64,000 nucleotides of DNA from Plotosus lineatus (Eukaryota > Chordata > Actinopteri > Siluriformes > Plotosidae), in the NCBI GenBank assembly GCA_024760905.1, contig CM045746.1, positions 10,577,466-10,641,465 on the forward strand, read 5' to 3'. The position numbers were made by a program, and so were the translations under genes. This document shows, one piece after another, positions 57,236-64,000 of the stretch (positions are counted from its first letter, which is position 1; every line of letters starts with the position of its first letter). The notes beneath the pieces were generated by a model. The model was not told where the DNA came from and did not search any database. It worked only from the letters and a program-made list of their open reading frames with translations.

Positions 57236-57655
57236 ATCTGCTTTGCATCCTGAAACCATGACTGACTTTCATCAATGACAAATACATGTTTGGGAGAACT
57301 TGACATTGACGTTTTCAAGGTTTTTCAAATGAAAACATGAAACCATATTTGACGAATGCAGGGATTTCACCAAGACCATCACATCATGAGCACGAAACGC
57401 GACCAAATGAGCCAACGTGCCACAGAACGCACATGAAGAATGCGTTATGCCTGAGGCCGAGAAGAAATGCCAGGTTGATTTCAGCGAGGGAGGCATTTTG
57501 GTGGATTTTGCATCTTGACAACCCCACATCAATCCAGGTAATTTCACAAGTTTTCATTTTTTTTAAAATGGAGGTGGAAACCCAAAACAAATGGTTTGTC
57601 CAAACTGCATATTTCAATTTGATTCAGCAACCTCCCCCAGGAACAGGTTTCTTGT

Positions 57656-57729
57656 TGGCCAGTACGGGGATCGGACCCGCGACCTTGGCGTTATTAGCAC
57701 CACGCTCTAACCAACTGAGCTAACTGGCC
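57656..57729 (-). tRNA. tRNA-Ile(AAT)-like, array copy 59
   Basis: Identical to consensus. Confidence 0.88.
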
Positions 57730-58157
57730 ATCTGCTTTGCATCCTGAAACCATGACTGACTTTCATCAATGACAAATACATGTTTGGGAGAACTTGACAT
57801 TGACGTTTTCAAGGTTTTTCGAAATGAAAACATGAAACATGAAAACATATTTGGCGAATGCAGGGATTTCACCAAGACCATCACATCATGAGCACGAAAC
57901 GCGACCAAATGAGCCAACGTGCCACAGAACGCACTTGAAGAATGCGTTATGCCTGAGGCCGAGAAGAAATGTCAGGTTGATTTCAGCGAGGGAGGCATTT
58001 CGGTGGATTTTGCATCTTGACAACCCCACATCAATCCAGGTAATTTCACAAGTTTTCATATTTTTTAAAATGGAGGTGGAAACCCAAAACAAATAGTTTG
58101 TCGAAACTGCATATTTCAATTTGATTCAGCAACCTCCCCCAGGAACAGGTTTCTTGT

Positions 58158-58231
58158 TGGCCAGTACGGGGATCGGACCCGCGACCTTGGCGTTATTAGC
58201 ACCACGCTCTAACCAACTGAGCTAACTGGCC
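58158..58231 (-). tRNA. tRNA-Ile(AAT)-like, array copy 60
   Basis: Identical to consensus. Confidence 0.88.
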
Positions 58232-58652
58232 ATCTGCTTTGCATCCTGAAACCATGACTGACTTTCATCAATGACAAATACTTGTTTGGGAGAACTTGAC
58301 ATTGACGTTTTCAAGGTTTTTCGAAATGAAAACATGAAACCATATTTGACGAATGCAGGGATTTCACCAAGACCATCACATCATGAGCACGAAACGCGAC
58401 CAAATGAGCCAACGTGCCACAGAACGCACATGAAGAATGCGTTATGCCTGAGGCCGAGAAGAAATGCCAGGTTGATTTCAGCGAGGGAGGCATTTTGGTG
58501 GATTTTGCATCTTGACAACCCCACATCAATCCAGGTAATTTCACAAGTTTTCATTTTTTTTAAAATGGAGGTGGAAACCCAAAACAAATGGTTTGTCCAA
58601 ACTGCATATTTCAATTTGATTCAGCAACCTCCCCCAAGAACAGGTTTCTTGT

Positions 58653-58726
58653 TGGCCAGTACGGGGATCGGACCCGCGACCTTGGCGTTATTAGCACCAC
58701 TCTCTAACCAACTGAGCTAACTGGCC
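58653..58726 (-). tRNA. tRNA-Ile(AAT)-like, array copy 61
   Basis: C25A only. Confidence 0.86.
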
Positions 58727-59154
58727 ATCTGCTTTGCATCCTGAAACCATGACTGACTTTCATCAATGACAAATACATGTTTGGGAGAACTTGACATTGA
58801 CGTTTTCAAGGTTTTTCGAAATGAAAACATGAAACATGAAAACATATTTGACGAATGCAGGGATTTCACCAAGACCATCACATCATGAGCACGAAACGCG
58901 ACCAAATGAGCCAACGTGCCACAGAACGCACATGAAGAATGCGTTATGCCTGAGGCCGAGAAGAAATGCCAGGGTGATTTCAGCGAGCGAGGCATTTTGG
59001 TGGATTTTGCATCTTGACAACCCCACATCAATCCAGGTAATTTCACAAGTTTTCATTTTTTTTAAAATGGAGGTGGAAACCCAAAACAAATGGTTTGTCC
59101 AAACTGCATATTTCAATTTGATTCAGCAACCTCCCCCAGGAAAAGGTTTCTTGT

Positions 59155-59228
59155 TGGCCAGTATGGGGATCGGACCCGCGACCTTGGCGTTATTAGCACC
59201 ACGCTCTAACCAACTGAGCTAACTGGCC
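59155..59228 (-). tRNA. tRNA-Ile(AAT)-like, array copy 62
   Basis: G64A. T4 run near. Confidence 0.86.
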
Positions 59229-59655
59229 ATCTGCTTTGCATCCTGAAACCATGACTGACTTTCATCAATGACAAATACATGTTTGGGAGAACTTGACATT
59301 GACGTTTTCAAGGTTTTTCGAAATGAAAACATGAAACATGAAAACATATTTGTCAAATGCAGGGATTTCACCAAGACCATCACATCATGAGCACGAAACG
59401 CGACCAAATGAGCCAACGTGCCACAGAACGCACTTGTAGAATGCGTTATGCCTGAGGCCGAGAAGAAATGTCTGGTTGATTTCAGCGAGGAGGCATTTAG
59501 GTGGATTTTGCATCTTGACAACCCCACATCAATCCAGGTAATTTCACAAGTTTTCATTTTTTTTAAAATGGAGGTGGAAACCCAAAACAAATGGTTTGTC
59601 TAAACTGCATATTTCAATTTGATTCAGCAACCTCCCCCAGGAACAGGTTTCTTGT

Positions 59656-59729
59656 TGGCCAGTACGGGGATCGGACCCGCGACCTTGGCGTTATTAGCAC
59701 CACGCTCTAACCAACTGAGCTAACTGGCC
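59656..59729 (-). tRNA. tRNA-Ile(AAT)-like, array copy 63
   Basis: Identical to consensus. Confidence 0.88.
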
Positions 59730-60156
59730 ATCTGCTTTGCATCCTGAAACCATGACTGACTTTCATCAATGACAAATACATGTTTGGGAGAACTTGACAT
59801 TGACGTTTTCAAGGTTTTTCGAAATGAAAACATGAAACATGAAAACATATTTGACGAATGCAGGGATTTCACCAAGACCATCACATCATGAGCACGAAAC
59901 GCGACCAAATGAGCCAACGTGCCACAGAACGCACATGAAGAATGCGTTATGCCTGAGGCCGAGAAGAAATGCCAGGTTGATTTCAGCGAGGGAGGCATTT
60001 TGGTGGATTTTGCATCTTGACAACCCCACATCAATCCAGGTAATTTCACAAGTTTTCATTTTTTTTAAAATGGAGGTGGAAACCCAAAACAAATGGTTTG
60101 TCCAAACTGCATATTTCAATTTGATTCAGCAACCTCCCCAGGAACAGGTTTCTTGT

Positions 60157-60229
60157 TGGCCAGTACGGGATCGGACCCGCGACCTTGGCGTTATTAGCAC
60201 CACGCTCTAACCAACTGAGCTAACTGGCC
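60157..60229 (-). tRNA. tRNA-Ile(AAT)-like, array copy 64
   Basis: 73 bases: one C missing in the T-stem 3' strand. Confidence 0.8.
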
Positions 60230-60649
60230 ATCTGCTTTGCATCCTGAAACCATGACTGACTTTCATCAATGACAAATACATGTTTGGGAGAACTTGACAT
60301 TGACGTTTTCAAGGTTTTTCAAATGAAAACATGAAACCATATTTGACGAATGCAGGGATTTCACCAAGACCATCACATCATGAGCACGAAACGCGACCAA
60401 ATGAGCCAACGTGCCACAGAACGCACATGAAGAATGCGTTATGCCTGAGGCCGAGAAGAAATGCCAGGTTGATTTCAGCGAGGGAGGCATTTTGGTGGAT
60501 TTTGCATCTTGACAACCCCACATCAATCCAGGTAATTTCACAAGTTTTCATTTTTTTTAAAATGGAGGTGGAAACCCAAAACAAATGGTTTGTCCAAACT
60601 GCATGTTTCAATTTGATTCAGCAACCTCCCCCAAGAACAGGTTTCTTGT

Positions 60650-60723
60650 TGGCCAGTACGGGGATCGGACCCACGACCTTGGCGTTATTAGCACCACGCT
60701 CTAACCAACTGAGCTAACTGGCC
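60650..60723 (-). tRNA. tRNA-Ile(AAT)-like, array copy 65
   Basis: C50T only. Confidence 0.87.
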
Positions 60724-61151
60724 ATCTGCTTTGCATCCTGAAACCATGACTGACTTTCATCAATGACAAATACATGTTTGGGAGATCTTGACATTGACGT
60801 TTTCAAGGTTTTTCGAAATGAAAACATGAAACATGAAAACATATGTGACAAATGCAGGGATTTCACCAAGACCATCACATCATGAGCACGAAACGCGACC
60901 AAATGAGCCAACGTGCCACAGAACGCACATGAAGAATGCGTTATGCCTGAGGCCGAGAAGAAATGCCAGGTTGATTTCAGCGAGGGAGGCATTTCGGTGG
61001 ATTTTGCATCTTGACAACCCCACATCAGTTAAGGGAATTTCAGAAATTTTCATATTTTTTAAAATGGAGGTGGAAACCCAAAACAAATGGTTTGTCGAAA
61101 CTGCATATTTCAGTTTGATTCAGCAACCTCCCCCAGGAACAGGTTTCTTGT

Positions 61152-61225
61152 TGGCCAGTACGGGGATCGGACCCGCGACCTTGGCGTTATTAGCACCACG
61201 CTCTAACCAACTGAGCTAACTGGCC
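61152..61225 (-). tRNA. tRNA-Ile(AAT)-like, array copy 66
   Basis: Identical to consensus. Confidence 0.88.
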
Positions 61226-61653
61226 ATCTGCTTTGCATGCTGAAACCATGACTGACTTTCATCAATGACAAATACATGTTTGGGAGAACTTGACATTGAC
61301 GTTTTCAAGGTTTTTCGAAATGAAAACATGAAACATGAAAACATATGTGACGAATGCAGGGATTTCACCAAGACCATCACATCATGAGCACGAAACGCGA
61401 CCAAATGAGCCAACGTGCCACAGAACGCACATGAAGAATGCGTTATGCCTGAGGCCGAGAAGAAATGCCAGGGTGATTTCAGCGAGCGAGGCATTTTGGT
61501 GGATTTTGCATCTTGACAACCCCACATCAATCCAGGTAATTTCACAAGTTTTCATTTTTTTTAAAATGGAGGTGGAAACCCAAAACAAATGGTTTGTCGA
61601 AACTGCATATTTCAATTTGATTCAGCCACCTCCCCCAGGAAAAGGTTTCTTTT

Positions 61654-61727
61654 TGGCCAGTATGGGGATCGGACCCGCGACCTTGGCGTTATTAGCACCA
61701 CGCTCTAACCAACTGAGCTAACTGGCC
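61654..61727 (-). tRNA. tRNA-Ile(AAT)-like, array copy 67
   Basis: G64A. T4 run near; flank ctttttggcc. Confidence 0.86.
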
Positions 61728-62155
61728 ATCTGCTTTGCATCCTGAAACCATGACTGACTTTCATCAATGACAAATACATGTTTGGGAGAACTTGACATTG
61801 ACGTTTTCAAGGTTTTTCGAAATGAAAACATGAAACATGAAAACATATTTGGCAAATGCAGGGATTTCACCAAGACCATCACATCATGAGCACGAAACGC
61901 GACCAAATGAGCCAACGTGCCACAGAACGCACTTGTAGAATGCGTTATACCTGAGGCCGAGAAGAAATGTCTGGTTGATTTCAGCGAGGGAGGCATTTCG
62001 GTGGATTTTGCATCTTGACAACCCCACATCAATCCAGGTAATTTCACAAGTTTTCATTTTTTTTAAAATGGAGGTGGAAACCCAAAACAAATGGTTTGTC
62101 AAAACTGCATATTTCAATTTGATTCAGCAACCTCCCCCAGGAACAGGTTTCTTGT

Positions 62156-62229
62156 TGGCCAGTATGGGGATCGGACCCGCGACCTTTGCGTTATTAGCAC
62201 CACGCTCTAACCAACTGAGCTAACTGGCC
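62156..62229 (-). tRNA. tRNA-Ile(AAT)-like, array copy 68
   Basis: C42A and G64A, same tRNA variant as copy 32. Confidence 0.83.
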
Positions 62230-62650
62230 ATCTGCTTTGCATCCTGAAACCATGACTGACTTTCATCAATGACAAATACATGTTTGGGAGAACTTGACAT
62301 TGACGTTTCCAAGGTTTTTCGAAATGAAAACATGAAACCATATTTGACGAATGCAGGGATTTCACCAAGACCATCACATCATGAGCACGAAACGCGACCA
62401 AATGAGCCAACGTGCCACAGAATGCACATCAAGAATGCGTTATGCCTGAGGCCGAGAAGAAATGCCAGGTTGATTTCAGCGAGGGAGGCATTTTGGTGGA
62501 TTTTGCATCTTGACAACCCCACATCAATCCAGGTAATTTCACAAGTTTTCATTTTTTTTTAAATGGAGGTGGAAACGCAAAACAAATGGTTTGTCCAAAC
62601 TGCATGTTTCAATTTGATTCAGCAACCTCCCCCAAGAACAGGTTTCTTGT

Positions 62651-62724
62651 TGGCCAGTACGGGGATCGGACCCACGACCTTGGCGTTATTAGCACCACGC
62701 TCTCACCAACTGAGCTAACTGGCC
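62651..62724 (-). tRNA. tRNA-Ile(AAT)-like, array copy 69
   Basis: T to G in the D loop just before A21; C50T. Confidence 0.85.
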
Positions 62725-63152
62725 ATCTGCTTTGCATCCTGAAACCATGACTGACTTTCATCAATGACAAATACATGTTTGGGAGATCTTGACATTGACG
62801 TTTTCAAGGTTTTTCGAAATGAAAACATGAAACATGAAAACATATTTGACGAATGCAGGGATTTCACCAAGACCATCACATCATGAGCACGAAACGCGAC
62901 CAAATGAGCCAACGTGCCACAGAACGCACATGAAGAATGCGTTATGCCTGAGGCCGAGAAGAAATGCCAGGGTGATTTCAGCGAGCGAGGCATTTTGGTG
63001 GATTTTGCATCTTGACAACCCCACATCAATCCAGGTAATTTCACAAGTTTTCATTTTTTTTAAAATGGAGGTGGAAACCCAAAACAAATGGTTTGTCGAA
63101 ACTGCATATTTCAATTTGATTCAGCCACCTCCCCCAGGAAAAGGTTTCTTTT

Positions 63153-63226
63153 TGGCCAGTATGGGGATCGGACCCGCGACCTTGGCATTATTAGCACCAC
63201 GCTCTAACCAACTGAGCTAACTGGCC
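63153..63226 (-). tRNA. tRNA-Ile(AAT)-like, array copy 70
   Basis: C39T and G64A. T4 run near; flank ctttttggcc. Confidence 0.84.
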
Positions 63227-63646
63227 ATCTGCTTTGCATCCTGAAACCATGACTGACTTTCATCAATGACAAATACATGTTTGGGAGAACTTGACATTGA
63301 CGTTTTCAAGGTTTTTCGAAATGAAAACATGAAACCATATTTGACGAATGCAGGGATTTCACCAAGACCATCACATCATGAGCACGAAACGCGACCAAAT
63401 GAGCCAACGTGCCACAGAACGCACATGAAGAATGAGTTATGCCTGAGGCCGAGAAGAAATGCCAGGTTGATTTCAGCGAGGGCGGCATTTAGGTGGATTT
63501 TGCATCTTGACAACCCCACATCAATCCAGGTAATTTCACAAGTTTTCATTTTTTTTAAAATGGAGGTGGAAACCCAAAACAAATGGTTTGTCCAAACTGC
63601 ATGTTTCAATTTGATTCAGCAACCTCCCCAAGAACAGGTTTCTTGT

Positions 63647-63718
63647 TGGCCAGTACGGGATCGGACCCACGACCTTGGCGTTATTAGCACCACGCCTAAC
63701 CAACTGAGCTAACTGGCC
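63647..63718 (-). tRNA. tRNA-Ile(AAT)-like, array copy 71
   Basis: 72 bases: one C missing in the T stem and one base missing in the D stem; C50T. Probably defective or a consensus error. Confidence 0.75.
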
Positions 63719-64000
63719 ATCTGCTTTGCATCCTGAAACCATGACTGACTTTCATCAATGACAAATACATGTTTGGGAGATCTTGACATTGACGTTTTCA
63801 AGGTTTTTCGAAATGAAAACATGAAACATGAAAACATATGTGACGAATGCAGGGATTTCACCAAGACCATCACATCATGAGCACGAAACGCGACCAAATG
63901 AGCCAACGTGCCACAGAACGCACATGAAGAATGCGTTATGCCTGAGGCCGAGAAGAAATGCCAGGTTGATTTCAGCGAGGGAGGCATTTCGGTGGATTTT
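63719..64000. repeat. partial monomer at the window end
   Basis: Spacer and second tRNA-like region of the next monomer; the window stops before its tRNA copy, so the array size is a minimum. Confidence 0.95.

Larger units (their letters stand above)
28243..64000. repeat. homogeneous tandem array, about 502-bp monomer, 71 tRNA-Ile(AAT)-like units
   Basis: Monomers follow head to tail with spacings of mainly 501-502 or 494-496 bp; the difference is a 7-bp direct repeat (acatgaa) just before catattt. Each monomer, in + order: tRNA-like sequence (minus strand), spacer with gacattgacgttttcaagg, a second degenerate tRNA-like region (cagggatttcaccaagacca), spacer with cttatgcc-type and cacatcaatccaggtaattt blocks, a T-run (cattttttttaaaatgg), then cagcaacctcccccag before the next tRNA. 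Copies are highly alike. Blocks of several monomers are shared between distant places. The array continues past the window end. Confidence 0.97.

Noticed and set aside
29336..63712. Repeated 128-149-codon + strand open frames and 77-137-codon minus strand frames, one per monomer
   Set aside because: They recur only because the monomer recurs. The + frame runs through the tRNA-like sequence to stop in its D arm, both strands are open at once, and many copies break the frame by single-base indels without any sign of selection.
28243..64000. CRISPR-like array
   Set aside because: Period of about 500 bp with near-identical spacers, no short palindromic repeats, and eukaryotic context.
28243..64000. 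5S rRNA or snRNA array
   Set aside because: No 5S internal control region or snRNA motif; the conserved 74-bp segment folds as tRNA-Ile.

Overview
The window is vertebrate nuclear DNA, most likely from a teleost fish. Evidence: a spliced vertebrate gene (NSUN7), fish-type Tc1/mariner transposons with long inverted repeats, Rex3-like and RTE-type LINE copies, tRNA-derived SINEs, and many CA/GATA microsatellites. I cannot fix the species.

Layout. 1-3.0 kb: LINE fragments, a small inverted-repeat element and a degenerate GATA/GACA tract. 3.07-12.7 kb: nine consecutive in-phase exons of NSUN7 on the + strand, including the stop codon; the 5' exons lie upstream of the window. The 5.6-kb intron between the 7th and 8th visible exons holds a Rex3-like LINE, three SINEs and a rearranged Tc1-like element. 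12.7-21.9 kb: 3' flank crowded with mobile elements, several with readable target-site duplications (a 2.6-kb RTE-type LINE, a second Rex3-like LINE carrying a nested SINE, a 731-bp element with TA ends, SINE pieces). 21.9-24.7 kb: a broken Tc1-like element with tandem-array DNA inside it.

From about 24.7 kb to the window end (39 kb) there is one tandem array with a monomer of about 502 bp (a second class is about 495 bp). Each monomer carries, on the minus strand, a 74-bp sequence that folds as tRNA-Ile with anticodon AAT. I count 71 copies in the homogeneous core (28.2-64 kb), plus about ten decayed copies at the left edge, some with changed anticodons (CAT, TAT). The array runs off the right edge. 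Acceptor, D and anticodon arms and the A box are well kept, but 69 of 71 core copies have C instead of T at position 55 of the T loop, which damages the B box. One copy (35,656-35,729) keeps the canonical T loop. Only 21 of 71 copies have a T4 or T5 run close downstream. Each monomer also contains a second, degenerate tRNA-like sequence on the same strand.

Main point: this is a large, concerted-evolving tRNA-Ile(AAU)-derived array in which a promoter- and fold-weakening change has spread to nearly all copies. It may be a reservoir of weak tRNA genes, or a former tRNA cluster turning into satellite DNA.
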